Below, piece by piece: positions 52,633 through 61,437 of a stretch of DNA of 64,000 nt (the stretch's first letter is position 1; every line of letters begins with the position of its first letter). The stretch is from assembly GCA_039180025.1 (NCBI GenBank), contig JBCDDZ010000009.1, positions 21,760 through 85,759 of the forward strand. Reading direction: 5' to 3'. A program made the position numbers and the translations under genes. The notes under the pieces were generated by a model that searched no databases, was not told the origin of the DNA, and saw only the letters and a list, made by a program, of their open reading frames with translations. The stretch comes from Algisphaera sp039180025. GTDB taxonomy: Bacteria; Planctomycetota; Phycisphaerae; Phycisphaerales; Phycisphaeraceae.

Positions 52633-52965
52633 ATGACCGCTTCATCCACCCAAGAACGCCCCCTGCTGGGTACTAAAATCGGGGTCGTGACCAGCGACAA
52701 ACGTGACAAGACTCGCACCGTGGCGGTGGCTTACAAAGTGCAACACGCCAAGTACGGGAAATTCGTCAAGCGGACTCAGACATTTCAAGTCCACGACGAA
52801 AACAACGAGTGTAAAGAAGGTGATCGCGTCCGCATCGCCCGCTGTCGGCCGCTCTCCAAGACCAAAACCTGGCGGCTGGTCCGAATCGAAGAATCGGCTC
52901 TTCCTCCCGTCACGAATGTCCCCGCCCCCGAAATCGAGCAGCCCGCCGACGAATCGGCCGAGTAA
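52633..52965 (+). CDS. rpsQ: 30S ribosomal protein S17 with acidic tail
   Basis: Primary 16S rRNA binder. The OB-fold core is clear (GTKIGVVTSDKRDKTRTVAV, KYGKFVKRTQTFQVHDENN, GDRVRIARCRPLSKTKTWRLV, each given in part). At 110 residues it is longer than the usual roughly 85 because of an N-terminal extension of about 10 and a Pro/Glu-rich tail of about 20. It starts 3 bases after rpmC. Confidence 0.96.
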   Translation: MTASSTQERPLLGTKIGVVTSDKRDKTRTVAVAYKVQHAKYGKFVKRTQTFQVHDENNECKEGDRVRIARCRPLSKTKTWRLVRIEESALPPVTNVPAPEIEQPADESAE

Positions 52966-53016
52966 CTCCGCACAACGGTCGGCACCCGCTGCCTCGGCCC
53001 GCGAACGAGACCCACC

Positions 53017-53403
53017 ATGATCCAAGTCGAATCCAGAATTGATGTGGCCGACAACTCCGGTGCGAAGATTGCGTATGTGATCCGCGTGCTGGGGACTTCG
53101 ACCGCCGCGGGAAAAACCACTCGGCCCACCGCAACCGTCGGCGACAAAGTCGTCTGCTCTGTCAAAAAATCGCTGCCCGGGAGCGATCTTAAGACCGGCA
53201 CCATTGTTAAAGGTGTCGTCGTACGGACCAATTATCCCGTCCGGCGTAAAGACGGCAGCTACGTGCGGTTCGATAAGAACGCCATCGTTCTGATTGACGA
53301 TGACGGTAACCCGCGTGGCACACGTATATTCGGAGCGGTTGCTCGTGAACTCCGTGAACAAAACTATATGAAGATCGTCTCGCTCGCGACCGAGGTCGTG
53401 TAA
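53017..53403 (+). CDS. rplN: 50S ribosomal protein L14
   Basis: Subunit-interface protein. 128 residues with MIQVESRIDVADNSGAKIA, the VVRTNYPVRRKDGSYVRFD segment and GTRIFGAVARELRE. A few residues longer than usual, in the loop around TSTAAGKTTRPT. Confidence 0.98.
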   Translation: MIQVESRIDVADNSGAKIAYVIRVLGTSTAAGKTTRPTATVGDKVVCSVKKSLPGSDLKTGTIVKGVVVRTNYPVRRKDGSYVRFDKNAIVLIDDDGNPRGTRIFGAVARELREQNYMKIVSLATEVV

Positions 53404-53445
53404 TCCCATTATGTGCTCCGTGCGTATTAAACCAAGGTAACCCCC

Positions 53446-53796
53446 ATGCCCAGACATATCCGAAAAGGCGACAACGTGATTGTTCGCACCGGCAAGGACA
53501 AAGGACGCACCGGCGAAGTGCTCCGTATCGTCGCCGACAAGGCCGATCCCAACGCCGAGCGTGTCGTCGTCAAAGGCGTTAATCTGCGCACGAAGCACAT
53601 CAAGCCCTCCCAAGCCAACCCCCAGGGAGGAACGGTCAGCCTAGAGATGCCCGTCCACATCTCTAATGTGAGCCCCGTTGATCAGAACGGCAAAGCGACC
53701 CGCGTCCGCTACGAAACCAAGGCCGACGGCAGTAAAGTCCGTCTCGCCGCCACCACCGGCGATCAACTCGGCCCCGAGCTCAAGAAAGCTAAATAA
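53446..53796 (+). CDS. rplX: 50S ribosomal protein L24
   Basis: Assembly initiator with a KOW motif: RKGDNVIVRTGKDKGRTGEV at the start. 116 residues, with the VKGVNLRTKHIKPSQANPQGG loop in part and a basic C-terminus. Confidence 0.97.
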   Translation: MPRHIRKGDNVIVRTGKDKGRTGEVLRIVADKADPNAERVVVKGVNLRTKHIKPSQANPQGGTVSLEMPVHISNVSPVDQNGKATRVRYETKADGSKVRLAATTGDQLGPELKKAK

Positions 53797-53871
53797 TCGT
53801 CGAAGTATTCCTATTTTGCCCCTTGCTCGTCGATGATTCTGTCCCCCGCGACGCCCCCATAGAGGTCCGTT

Positions 53872-54459
53872 ATGACCCCCCGAATGAAAGAAAAATTTGT
53901 TGGCCCCGTGGCCGAGAAGATCAAAGCCCAGGCTGGGATTACCAACCCGATGGCGATGCCCCGTATGGAGAAGATTGTGGTCTCGGTGGGCATGGGCAAG
54001 CTGATCGAAGGCACAAAGCTCAATGCAAAAGCGAAAGAGCAGGTACAAAAAGACCTCGCTTTAATCACCGGCCAGAAGCCCATTATGACCGTCGCGAAGA
54101 AATCCGTGGCGAACTTTAAGGTCCGTTCGGGCTACGAAAATGGGGCTATGGTCACCCTGCGTGGTGAGCGTATGTGGGAATTTTTCGACCGCTTGGTCAG
54201 CTTGGCGATCCCACGGATTAAAGACTTCCGTGGATTCAGCAACAAGTCTTTTGATGGCCGTGGTAACTATTCTTTCGGCCTCACGGAGCAAGGCATCTTC
54301 CCCGAGGTCGATATGGCCAATGCCCAGCACACCTTCGGCATGCATATCACGTTGGTCTTCAAAAACTCAAACAACGACTTGACCAAAACGGTAATGACCG
54401 AACTCGGATTCCCGTTTGTGAAGCCGCCCAAGCCCAAGAAACAACCTGTCGCCGCCTGA
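53872..54459 (+). CDS. rplE: 50S ribosomal protein L5
   Basis: Binds 5S rRNA and contacts S13 across the interface. 195 residues: NPMAMPRMEKIVVSVGMGK, TGQKPIMTVAKKSVANFKVR, RDFRGFSNKSFDGRGNYSFG in part. The C-terminal PKPKKQPVAA tail is about 15 residues beyond the usual end. Confidence 0.98.
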   Translation: MTPRMKEKFVGPVAEKIKAQAGITNPMAMPRMEKIVVSVGMGKLIEGTKLNAKAKEQVQKDLALITGQKPIMTVAKKSVANFKVRSGYENGAMVTLRGERMWEFFDRLVSLAIPRIKDFRGFSNKSFDGRGNYSFGLTEQGIFPEVDMANAQHTFGMHITLVFKNSNNDLTKTVMTELGFPFVKPPKPKKQPVAA

Positions 54460-54517
54460 TCGAAATAAACCCGAGTAGCCTCCCGCCGTTTTCACGGCTA
54501 GCGAAAGAATTCCCATT

Positions 54518-54787
54518 ATGTCTTCCCAATCCACGACTATCCGCAACCAGCGTATCGCAAAAACCGTGGCGAAATACGCCGAGAAACGGCGGGAACTGAA
54601 AAAGGCGGGCGACTACGCCGGCTTGGCTCAACTCCCCCGGGACGCAAGCCCGACCCGCCTCCGTAACTTGTGTGCCCTCACCGGCCGAAGCCGCGGCGTG
54701 TACCGCAAATTTAAACTCTCCCGCATCAAGCTCCGAGAGCTCGCTCTCGAAGGCAAAGTCCCCGGGATGCGTAAATCGTCTTGGTAA
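54518..54787 (+). CDS. rpsN: 30S ribosomal protein S14, zinc-free type
   Basis: 89 residues, the longer C-minus form: no CxxC zinc ribbon is present. The conserved C-terminal part LCALTGRSRGVYRKFKLSR and GKVPGMRKSSW identifies it. It lies in the usual place between rplE and rpsH. Confidence 0.97.
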   Translation: MSSQSTTIRNQRIAKTVAKYAEKRRELKKAGDYAGLAQLPRDASPTRLRNLCALTGRSRGVYRKFKLSRIKLRELALEGKVPGMRKSSW

Positions 54788-54907
54788 GTCCCTGACCGCA
54801 AACTGCCAAGTTTTACCGCCGGCCGCAAAGCGAGTCGGCATCTCTCGGCCAATAGTTCATTTTAATATAGGCCGACCCGCCAGCCCCGAAACGAACGAGA
54901 AAAACGT

Positions 54908-55306
54908 ATGGCTCTCAGCGACCCTATCGCCGACATGCTCAATCGCCTCCGCAACGCTTCGCGCAACGGCTTTCCCACCGTGGATTGCCTCAATTCCAAG
55001 GTTTGCGCCGGCATCGCCGCCGCCCTTCAGCACGAAGGCTACGTGGCCGGCCACGATATCATCGAGGACGGACGCCAAGGTATCCTGCGGGTTCAACTGC
55101 GATACGGCCCCAATGGCGAAAAGCTTTTCCATAAGCTTCAGCGTGAATCCAAGCCCGGATGCCGTGTATATACCAAGGTCGCGGATTTGCCTCGGCCGCT
55201 CGCGGGCTTGGGGGTGGCCATCTTGACGACCCCCAAAGGCGTGCTTTCCGATCGTCAATGTCGTGAAGAAAACGTCGGCGGCGAAATGCTCTGTACCGTG
55301 GAATAA
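54908..55306 (+). CDS. rpsH: 30S ribosomal protein S8
   Basis: Central-domain assembly protein and spc operon regulator in E. coli. 132 residues, with SDPIADMLNRLRNASRNG and the C-terminal GLGVAILTTPKGVLSDRQ, each in part. GCRVYTKVADLPRPLAG supports the fold. The 121-base gap before it is not obviously structured. Confidence 0.97.
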   Translation: MALSDPIADMLNRLRNASRNGFPTVDCLNSKVCAGIAAALQHEGYVAGHDIIEDGRQGILRVQLRYGPNGEKLFHKLQRESKPGCRVYTKVADLPRPLAGLGVAILTTPKGVLSDRQCREENVGGEMLCTVE

Positions 55307-55456
55307 CGTTGGTTGCGATTTCGACCGTACGACCGGTAAGTCCGGGCCTCCAAGACCTTAGTTTCCACCATCAAATAGCTCAGACGCTCAGCGAACCGAA
55401 TATCCTCCCACCAGTCCCAAGTTGGCCCCATGGCTAGCGGATAGAGGCTAAGAACC

Positions 55457-56008
55457 ATGTCCCGTATCGGAAAAAAACCTGTCGCCCTTGCGGGCACCAC
55501 CGTCAAGATCAACGGGCGCGAGATCTCGGTCAACGGCAAAGGCGGTACGCTCACCTACGAGCACCGACCGGAAGTTTCCGTCCGTATCGACGACGACGCG
55601 AAGGAGATCCTTGTCGAGCGCCACGGCGACGGCCGTGTAGCCAAAGCCATGCACGGACTTACCCGGTCTTTGATCGCCAACATGATCGACGGTGTGACCA
55701 AGGGTTACGAGGTCAATCTAGAGATCCACGGCGTCGGCTATGGCGGACAGGTCCAAGGCAACAAAGTCAAACTCAAACTTGGTTTCGCCGACGAACGTGT
55801 TGTCACCGTTCCGACCGGCGTGACCGTCGAAGCCAAAAGCTCATCGAACCTTACGGAACTCTCGATTAAAGGGATCGACAAACAACTCGTGGGACAAACC
55901 GCTTCAGCAATCCGCCAGCATCGTAAACCCGAGCCATACAACGGCAAGGGCGTCCGTTACAAAGGCGAGCAGATCATCCGCAAGCAAGGTAAGGCCTTCG
56001 GCAGCTAA
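55457..56008 (+). CDS. rplF: 50S ribosomal protein L6
   Basis: Two-domain protein near the GTPase centre. 183 residues: SRIGKKPVALAGTTVKING at the start, GVTKGYEVNLEIHGVGYGG in the middle and the signature PEPYNGKGVRYKGEQI near the end. The 150-base gap before it is unusually long for the cluster. Confidence 0.98.
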   Translation: MSRIGKKPVALAGTTVKINGREISVNGKGGTLTYEHRPEVSVRIDDDAKEILVERHGDGRVAKAMHGLTRSLIANMIDGVTKGYEVNLEIHGVGYGGQVQGNKVKLKLGFADERVVTVPTGVTVEAKSSSNLTELSIKGIDKQLVGQTASAIRQHRKPEPYNGKGVRYKGEQIIRKQGKAFGS

Positions 56009-56072
56009 GTCCACGACCGCACCGGGGCCGTTGGTATTTTTGGCAGCCCCCCCTTAAGCGAGAGCCATCATC

Positions 56073-56429
56073 ATGGAAAAAAACAGACTTAAAACCCTCC
56101 GCCGCAGCCGCCGCAAGACCGGCATCCGCAAGCGCATTTTCGGCACCTCCGAGCAGCCTCGCCTCTCGGTCTTTCGCAGCAGCAAACACCTCTACGTTCA
56201 GGTGATCGATGATTTTGCCGGTCAGACCCTGGCCGAAGCGAGCACGATTTCTGCCAAACTCGAAAAAGGCAGTAATCTTGATGCCGCCGCGCAGGTCGGC
56301 AAAGCCATCGCCGAGAAGGCCAAGGCCGCCGGTATCGAAGCGGTTGCGTTTGACCGTAACGGCTTCCGTTATCACGGCCGAGTCAAAGCCCTAGCCGACG
56401 CAGCCCGTGAAGGTGGGCTCAAGTTTTAG
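56073..56429 (+). CDS. rplR: 50S ribosomal protein L18
   Basis: 5S rRNA-binding protein. 118 residues with RKTGIRKRIFGTSEQPRLSVFRSSKHLYVQ, given in part, and the C-terminal FDRNGFRYHGRVKALADAAREGGL. Normal length. Confidence 0.98.
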   Translation: MEKNRLKTLRRSRRKTGIRKRIFGTSEQPRLSVFRSSKHLYVQVIDDFAGQTLAEASTISAKLEKGSNLDAAAQVGKAIAEKAKAAGIEAVAFDRNGFRYHGRVKALADAAREGGLKF

Positions 56430-56568
56430 ATTTGATCGAAAGAAGGCAAATTCTCGATTAAATCTATTTATTGTGTAGTCGTTCCGTTGTTTAAAACTAT
56501 AGAAAGCCCTCGGCAGACCCGCAGGCACCAAGTACCGGCTTTCGCCGCGTAAAACCCCGAAAGTACCC

Positions 56569-57327
56569 ATGGCTGAATTCCTCGAAGATTCCAACGCCCT
56601 CGAATCGACTACGGTCGCAATCAACCGTACCGCAACCACCGTTAAAGGTGGCCGTCGTATGAGCTTCTCCGCCCTCGTGGTGGTGGGCGATCGTCACGGC
56701 CAGGTCGGTGTCGGTTACGGCAAAGGTCGAGGAGTCCCCGCCGCGATTGAAAAGTCCCAGAAAGACGCGAAAAAGAATCTCTTCCCCGTCAAGCTCCGGG
56801 CCGGCACGCTCCCGCACGAAGTTCAGGGCCGCTCTTGTGCGTCTTCGGTCAAGCTTATCCCCGCCGCGCCGGGCACCGGGGTGATCGCCGGCGGTACCGT
56901 CCGCGCTGTGCTTGAGATGGCCGGTGTCCGTGACTGCCTGACCAAAGCCTACGGCTCGACCAACAAGATCAATCTCTGTCGCGCTGTGGTGGATGCGCTC
57001 AAATCCCTGCGGACCCGTGAAGAAATCGCCGCCCTCCGCGGTGTTGAGATCGAGTCCAGCACCGTCGATGAGATGCTGACTGCCGCCAAGCGATTTATGA
57101 CCGAAGCCGAGACCGGCGGCAGTCGCACCCGTGCTGCCGCACCGCAAAACACCGTAGGTAAGGGCAAGGGCGGGCGCCGTGATCAGCGTGGGGGTGGCCG
57201 TGGACGCAGCGACCAGTCTTCCCCCGCAACCCCGCCGCCGGCCCCGGCGGCTGAGGCGACCGCCGTCGCCGAACCGCCTATACCGGCCACTCATGAAACC
57301 CCCGCTCCCGAAGCACCTTCTGAGTAA
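56569..57327 (+). CDS. rpsE: 30S ribosomal protein S5 with long C-terminal extension
   Basis: Decoding-fidelity protein. The double-stranded-RNA-binding-like domain (VNRTATTVKGGRRMSFSALVVVGD-like, here INRTATTVKGGRRMSF) and the second domain (VIAGGTVRAVLEMAGVRD) are intact within the first about 165 residues. A further 85 residues are Gly/Arg-rich, then Pro/Ala-rich, unlike the usual 165-170-residue protein. The next gene is rplO: rpmD, normally here, is absent (only 78 bases). Confidence 0.96.
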   Translation: MAEFLEDSNALESTTVAINRTATTVKGGRRMSFSALVVVGDRHGQVGVGYGKGRGVPAAIEKSQKDAKKNLFPVKLRAGTLPHEVQGRSCASSVKLIPAAPGTGVIAGGTVRAVLEMAGVRDCLTKAYGSTNKINLCRAVVDALKSLRTREEIAALRGVEIESSTVDEMLTAAKRFMTEAETGGSRTRAAAPQNTVGKGKGGRRDQRGGGRGRSDQSSPATPPPAPAAEATAVAEPPIPATHETPAPEAPSE

Positions 57328-57405
57328 TTTTTCCCACCAATTCAATCGGCGGTTTCCCGCCGGTTACTTCCGGCTTTTCAAGACCGGCCCCGGAGTAATC
57401 CTCTC

Positions 57406-57846
57406 ATGATGATCCACGAAATTACAGAAAAAGTCGGTCGCCATAAACGCCGCAAGCGTATCGGCCGAGGCGTCGGCTCGGGGACGGGCAAGACCTCGGG
57501 GCGGGGCCACAAGGGCTACGGTTCGCGCTCGGGCAACTCTGCCCCCAGCGAGGGCGGCCGCATCCCTATGTGGAAGCGTTTTCCCAAGCGCGGATTTTCC
57601 AACGTCAACTTCACCAAACAGTTCGCCGTGGTAAATCTAAAGGCGATCGACGCCCGTTTCCAAGACGGAGAAGAAGTCAACGCGGACACGTTGGCAAAGC
57701 TGGGTTTGATCCGCGACGCCAAACTCCCGGTCAAGGTCCTGGGCGAAGGCGAGCTTTCCAAAAAACTCACCGTGACCGCTGCGGCCTTCAGCAAATCAGC
57801 CATAGAAAAGATCACGGCTTTGGGGGGCAACGCCAACGTGGCGTAA
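57406..57846 (+). CDS. rplO: 50S ribosomal protein L15
   Basis: Late assembly protein. 146 residues: RRKRIGRGVGSGTGKTSGRGHKG in part, the GGRIPMWKRFPKRGFSN motif and a conserved C-terminal domain KVLGEGELSKKLTV...AFSKSAIEKI. It directly follows rpsE. Confidence 0.97.
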   Translation: MMIHEITEKVGRHKRRKRIGRGVGSGTGKTSGRGHKGYGSRSGNSAPSEGGRIPMWKRFPKRGFSNVNFTKQFAVVNLKAIDARFQDGEEVNADTLAKLGLIRDAKLPVKVLGEGELSKKLTVTAAAFSKSAIEKITALGGNANVA

Positions 57847-57860
57847 ACGATGCAGTCTCC

Positions 57861-57889
57861 AACGGTAAGCTAAAATAGCTATTGCCGTT
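57861..57889 (+). repeat. Stem-loop between rplO and secY
   Basis: AACGG and CCGTT, with inner AGCTA and TAGCT, form a hairpin 14 bases after rplO. No T-tract follows, so it is more likely an mRNA structure than a terminator. Confidence 0.4.
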
Positions 57890-57944
57890 CATGCCTATCT
57901 GGCTTAAGCCGGTCTTGTTTTGACTCCGTCCGTGAAAATCCGAA

Positions 57945-59375
57945 ATGCTCCAAGCCTTCCTGAACATCTGGCGTATCAAAGAGCTGCGTAACAAGCTCAT
58001 GTTCACCATGGGCATGCTGGTCATCTACCGGATCGGATTCTTTATTCCGCTCCCCGGAGTCGATCAGACCGCCCTGAACGAATGGGCCGAGTCTGCGGCG
58101 GGGAGCGGTGTGGGTAGCCTGATCAATTACGTAGGGATCTTCACCGGCGGTTCGCTGTCTCAGTCAACGATCTTTGGCTTGGGCATCATGCCTTATATTT
58201 CCGCCGCCATTATCTTTCAGCTCCTCGCCTCGGTATCCGAGCGTCTTAAAGCGATCCAAAAAGAAGGCCCCGCCGGCCGTCAGAAGATTCAGGAGTACAC
58301 CCGCTACGCAACGCTTGGTCTATGCCTTGTTCAGTCTGCGTTTTGGCTGAGCTTTCTGCAAGGCGGACAAGGGGATCTGGTGTACCCCGCTTACCGCCAC
58401 ACCTTCGTCTTCTGGTCGTGCGGCGTGCTGGGGCTGACCGCCGGCACGGTGTTTCTGATGTGGCTGGGCGAACAGATCGATAAGTACGGCATCGGTAACG
58501 GCATCTCGCTGATCATTACCGCGGGCATCATTGCGGCGATGCCGACGGCCATCACCCAGATCGTGACCGGTTTTTCTCTCGACGGCAGCGACAGTGCCAA
58601 GCCGTACGGGATCGATACCGTGATCTTCCTGCTGGTGGCTTTCGTGGTCGTCGTCGCCGGCTCGATCGTCATCACCCAAGGCCAGCGGCGTATCCCCATC
58701 CAGCAGGCCAAACATACCCGGGGCCAACGGGTCTACGGCGGTCAGAAATCGTATCTCCCCCTCCGCGTCAACCACGGCGGGGTGATGCCGATTATCTTCG
58801 CCAGTTCGCTGATGATTTTCCCCTCGATGCTCTTCAACTGGACGGGTGCGGCTATGCCCGTGAACCCAGAGGCGGGCCCGGTCTACAACTTCTTCCAGGG
58901 AACTTTCAGCCTCCTTCAATCAGAATTCGCCAACCTGAACGGCTACCTTTATGCCTTGATCTATATCGGCTTGATCTACTTCTTCGCGTATTTCTGGACG
59001 ACCGTGCAGTTCCAACCCAAGGAAATGGCGACGCAGCTCCGCGACAACGGCAGCTTCATCCCTGGTTTACGCCCCGGGCCGCGGACCGCCGAATACCTCG
59101 AAACCGTGATGGAGCGGATCACTTACGTGGGGGCCGGCTTCCTCGCGGTGATCGCAGTAATCCCTACGATCGTGTCCGGTCTTTTTGATATCCCGTTCCA
59201 AGTGACCCAGTTTCTGGGCGGCACGGGGCTGCTCATTGTCGTCAGCGTCATGCTCGACTTCGTCCAGCGGATCGAAGCGAACCTGATGATGCGTAACTAT
59301 CAGGGCTTCCTCGGCGGTGGGGGCCCCGGGGGGGGCGGCGGACCCAAGATCCGTGGTGCCCGTGGCGGTGCGTAA
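57945..59375 (+). CDS. secY: Protein translocase subunit SecY
   Basis: Channel subunit of the SecYEG translocon, ten membrane helices. 476 residues with IYRIGFFIPLPGVD near the start, SIFGLGIMPYISA-like text (TIFGLGIMPYISAAI), the cytoplasmic loop RRIPIQQAKHTRG and GSFIPGLRPGPRTAEYL. The C-terminus carries a Gly-rich tail (GGGGPGGGGGPKIRG). Longer than E. coli (443) mainly through loops and this tail. Confidence 0.98.
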   Translation: MLQAFLNIWRIKELRNKLMFTMGMLVIYRIGFFIPLPGVDQTALNEWAESAAGSGVGSLINYVGIFTGGSLSQSTIFGLGIMPYISAAIIFQLLASVSERLKAIQKEGPAGRQKIQEYTRYATLGLCLVQSAFWLSFLQGGQGDLVYPAYRHTFVFWSCGVLGLTAGTVFLMWLGEQIDKYGIGNGISLIITAGIIAAMPTAITQIVTGFSLDGSDSAKPYGIDTVIFLLVAFVVVVAGSIVITQGQRRIPIQQAKHTRGQRVYGGQKSYLPLRVNHGGVMPIIFASSLMIFPSMLFNWTGAAMPVNPEAGPVYNFFQGTFSLLQSEFANLNGYLYALIYIGLIYFFAYFWTTVQFQPKEMATQLRDNGSFIPGLRPGPRTAEYLETVMERITYVGAGFLAVIAVIPTIVSGLFDIPFQVTQFLGGTGLLIVVSVMLDFVQRIEANLMMRNYQGFLGGGGPGGGGGPKIRGARGGA

Positions 59376-59525
59376 TACACCTGGACATTCATTTTATCCC
59401 AGACTCCGTAAGATTTTGTTTTCCGTATGACGGTCACGAAGGTGACGGACTATCGGAAAACCCTTTTTACAAGTTCGTGGCGAAACCAGCACGGCCGGGA
59501 CGGCTCAGCAACAGGCTTCAGACTC

Positions 59526-60305
59526 ATGGCTATCCGCCTGAAATCCAAAGACCAGATCGAGAAGATGCGGGCCGCCGGGCGCGTCGTGCGTGAAGTGCAT
59601 CACATGTGCCGCGACATGTGCCAGCCCGGCGTCACCACCCGGGAAATCGACGAGGCCGCGGATCGGCTGATCCGTGAAAAAGGTGCGGTCGGCCTCTTCA
59701 AAAACTATCCGACTTATCGGGAAGGCGAAGGCTTCCCCGCCCACCTCTGCATCAGTGTGAATGATGTCGTTGTCCACGGCATCGCCGACGACACCCCGAT
59801 CCGTGACGGCGACGTGGTGGGCATCGACTGCGGCGTCAAACTCGATGGCTGGTGCGGCGACGCGGCCAATACCATCCTCGTCGGAAACGTCGATGAAGAA
59901 ACACGCAAAATGTGTGAAGCCACCGAACACTGTCTCCAGATTGCGATCGACCAGATCAAGCCCGGCAAGCGGTGGAGTCAGGTCGCACGATTGATGCAGA
60001 AATACGCCGAAGACCGTGGCTACGGGGTGGTACGGGACTTCGTGGGGCACGGTATCGGCGACACCATGCACCAAGACCCCAAAGTGCCTAACTTTGTAAA
60101 CCGTGAGCTGTTACGTAACGATATCCTCCTCCGTGAGGGGATGACCCTGGCGGTTGAACCCATGCTCAATCTCGGCACCCGGGAAGTAAAAACCCTCCAA
60201 GACGGCTGGACCGTCGTGACCCTCGACGGTAAGCCCTCCGCTCACTACGAACACACGATTGCCGTGACCGCGAACGGCTCCGATGTTCTCACCGACGGTC
60301 GATAA
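59526..60305 (+). CDS. map: Methionine aminopeptidase, type I
   Basis: Removes the initiator methionine from nascent proteins. The dinuclear metal site is complete: Asp101, Asp112, His175, Glu211 and Glu242, with His84 at the substrate pocket. 259 residues from ATG 59526, in keeping with the family start MAIRLKSKDQIEKMR; the open frame from 59427 is not protein-like. It lies between secY and infA; adk, often found here, is missing. Confidence 0.96.
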   Translation: MAIRLKSKDQIEKMRAAGRVVREVHHMCRDMCQPGVTTREIDEAADRLIREKGAVGLFKNYPTYREGEGFPAHLCISVNDVVVHGIADDTPIRDGDVVGIDCGVKLDGWCGDAANTILVGNVDEETRKMCEATEHCLQIAIDQIKPGKRWSQVARLMQKYAEDRGYGVVRDFVGHGIGDTMHQDPKVPNFVNRELLRNDILLREGMTLAVEPMLNLGTREVKTLQDGWTVVTLDGKPSAHYEHTIAVTANGSDVLTDGR

Positions 60306-60420
60306 CACGGCCTCGGAAAATAGGCTAAGATACGTGGCTCGGGACAGTTTACTGTCTGCCCCGACCAAGAACCAAAACGAGCCGGGACCGCCCGTCCCGA
60401 CCTAAGACACAGGAAGTTCC

Positions 60421-60636
60421 GTGCCTAAAGAAGACATGCTCCAGTTCGACGGCGAAGTCCTTGAATCGCTGCCCAATGCGATGTTCAAGGTCAAGCTCGA
60501 GAACGACCACGAGATTATCGCTCACATCTCGGGCAAGATGCGGAAATTCTACATCCGCATCCTCCCCGGAGACCGCGTGACCGTGGACATCAGCCCCTAC
60601 GATCTATCCAAAGGCCGTATCACCTACCGCCACTAA
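60421..60636 (+). CDS. infA: Translation initiation factor IF-1
   Basis: S1/OB-fold factor that blocks the A-site in initiation. 71 residues: PKEDMLQFDGEVLESLPNAMFKV in part, the KMRKFYIRILPGDRV motif and SPYDLSKGRITYR. It starts at GTG with AGGA 6 bases upstream (AGGAAGTTCC then GTG); there is no in-frame ATG before the fold. The 115 bases before it include a small inverted repeat GACAG/CTGTC. Confidence 0.97.
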   Translation: MPKEDMLQFDGEVLESLPNAMFKVKLENDHEIIAHISGKMRKFYIRILPGDRVTVDISPYDLSKGRITYRH

Positions 60637-60694
60637 CCACCGTTTAACCATTAAGCCGCGACCGAGACCGCGGCCCGTCGACAAGGTAAATCCC

Positions 60695-60808
60695 ATGAAA
60701 GTGCGCTCCTCTGTAAAACGCATCTGTGAAAACTGCAAAGTGATCCGCCGTAAAGGCGTGGTTCGCGTCGTATGCACCAACCCTAAGCATAAACAACGTC
60801 AAGGTTAA
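60695..60808 (+). CDS. rpmJ: 50S ribosomal protein L36
   Basis: 37-residue protein: MKVRSSVKRICENCKVIRR, then VRVVCTNPKHKQRQG. The zinc ligands CxxC...C...H are all present, so this is the zinc-containing form. It lies 58 bases after infA; too short for most gene callers. Confidence 0.97.
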   Translation: MKVRSSVKRICENCKVIRRKGVVRVVCTNPKHKQRQG

Positions 60809-60818
60809 TCCGTTAATG

Positions 60819-60846
60819 ACCGCCGCCGATAGTTTGGCGGTTTTTT
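60819..60846 (+). terminator. Intrinsic terminator or attenuator between rpmJ and rpsM
   Basis: ACCGCC pairs with GGCGGT around an 11-base loop, followed by five more T residues. It begins 10 bases after the rpmJ stop. Inside a normally continuous ribosomal operon it would end or attenuate transcription before rpsM. Confidence 0.75.
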
Positions 60847-60917
60847 CCCTCCCGAAGCCAGGTTCCCGCCGCCGCCCCGCGGAAAGAAGGAACCGCTCAA
60901 CTTCAAGGAACTCCATT

Positions 60918-61301
60918 ATGCCCCGTATCGCCGGCTCCGAAATCCCCGACAATAAACCGCTCCGCATCGCACTGACTTACATCTACGGTATCGGTCCGAA
61001 ATTCGCCGCAGATATCTGCACCGAACTGGGACTCGATCCGCAAGAACGTGCCCACACCCTCAACGAAGACCAGCTCGCCGCGATCGCCAGCCTGCTCGAA
61101 TCCAAGTACATCATTGAGGGTGCGCTCCGTCGCCAAGTCCAGCAGAACATTGCTCGACTCCGTGATATCCGTAGCTACCGCGGCGACCGCCACCGCCGCG
61201 GCCTGCCCGTCCGAGGACAGCGTACGCAGACCAATGCCCGTACCCGCAAGGGCCGCAAGAAAACCGTTGCGGGCAAGAAGTCCGTGAAGGGTATGAAGTA
61301 A
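60918..61301 (+). CDS. rpsM: 30S ribosomal protein S13
   Basis: 30S head protein bridging to L5. From ATG 60918 it has 127 residues, with MPRIAGSEIPDNKPLRIALTYIYGIG in part, RDIRSYRGDRHRRGLPVRGQ in part and the basic TRKGRKKTVAGKK tail. AAGGA lies 8 bases upstream. Confidence 0.97.
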   Translation: MPRIAGSEIPDNKPLRIALTYIYGIGPKFAADICTELGLDPQERAHTLNEDQLAAIASLLESKYIIEGALRRQVQQNIARLRDIRSYRGDRHRRGLPVRGQRTQTNARTRKGRKKTVAGKKSVKGMK

Positions 61302-61349
61302 GTCCTTCTTGAGCATCTCGGGACCGCTCTATTTCGTCATTCAATAAAC

Positions 61350-61375
61350 GGCCGGCAGATCAAGATCTACCGGCC
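61350..61375. repeat. Long hairpin between rpsM and rpsK
   Basis: GGCCGG with CCGGCC and inner AGATC with GATCT form a nearly perfect 12-bp stem with a minimal AA loop. There is no T-tract. It lies 63 bases before rpsK and may be a translational control element or a processing site. Confidence 0.6.
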
Positions 61376-61437
61376 TCGAGCCAGCAGCCCGCCGTCGATA
61401 CGGAAAGAGGCTGCGTCTAACTCAAGGAAATGCATCG

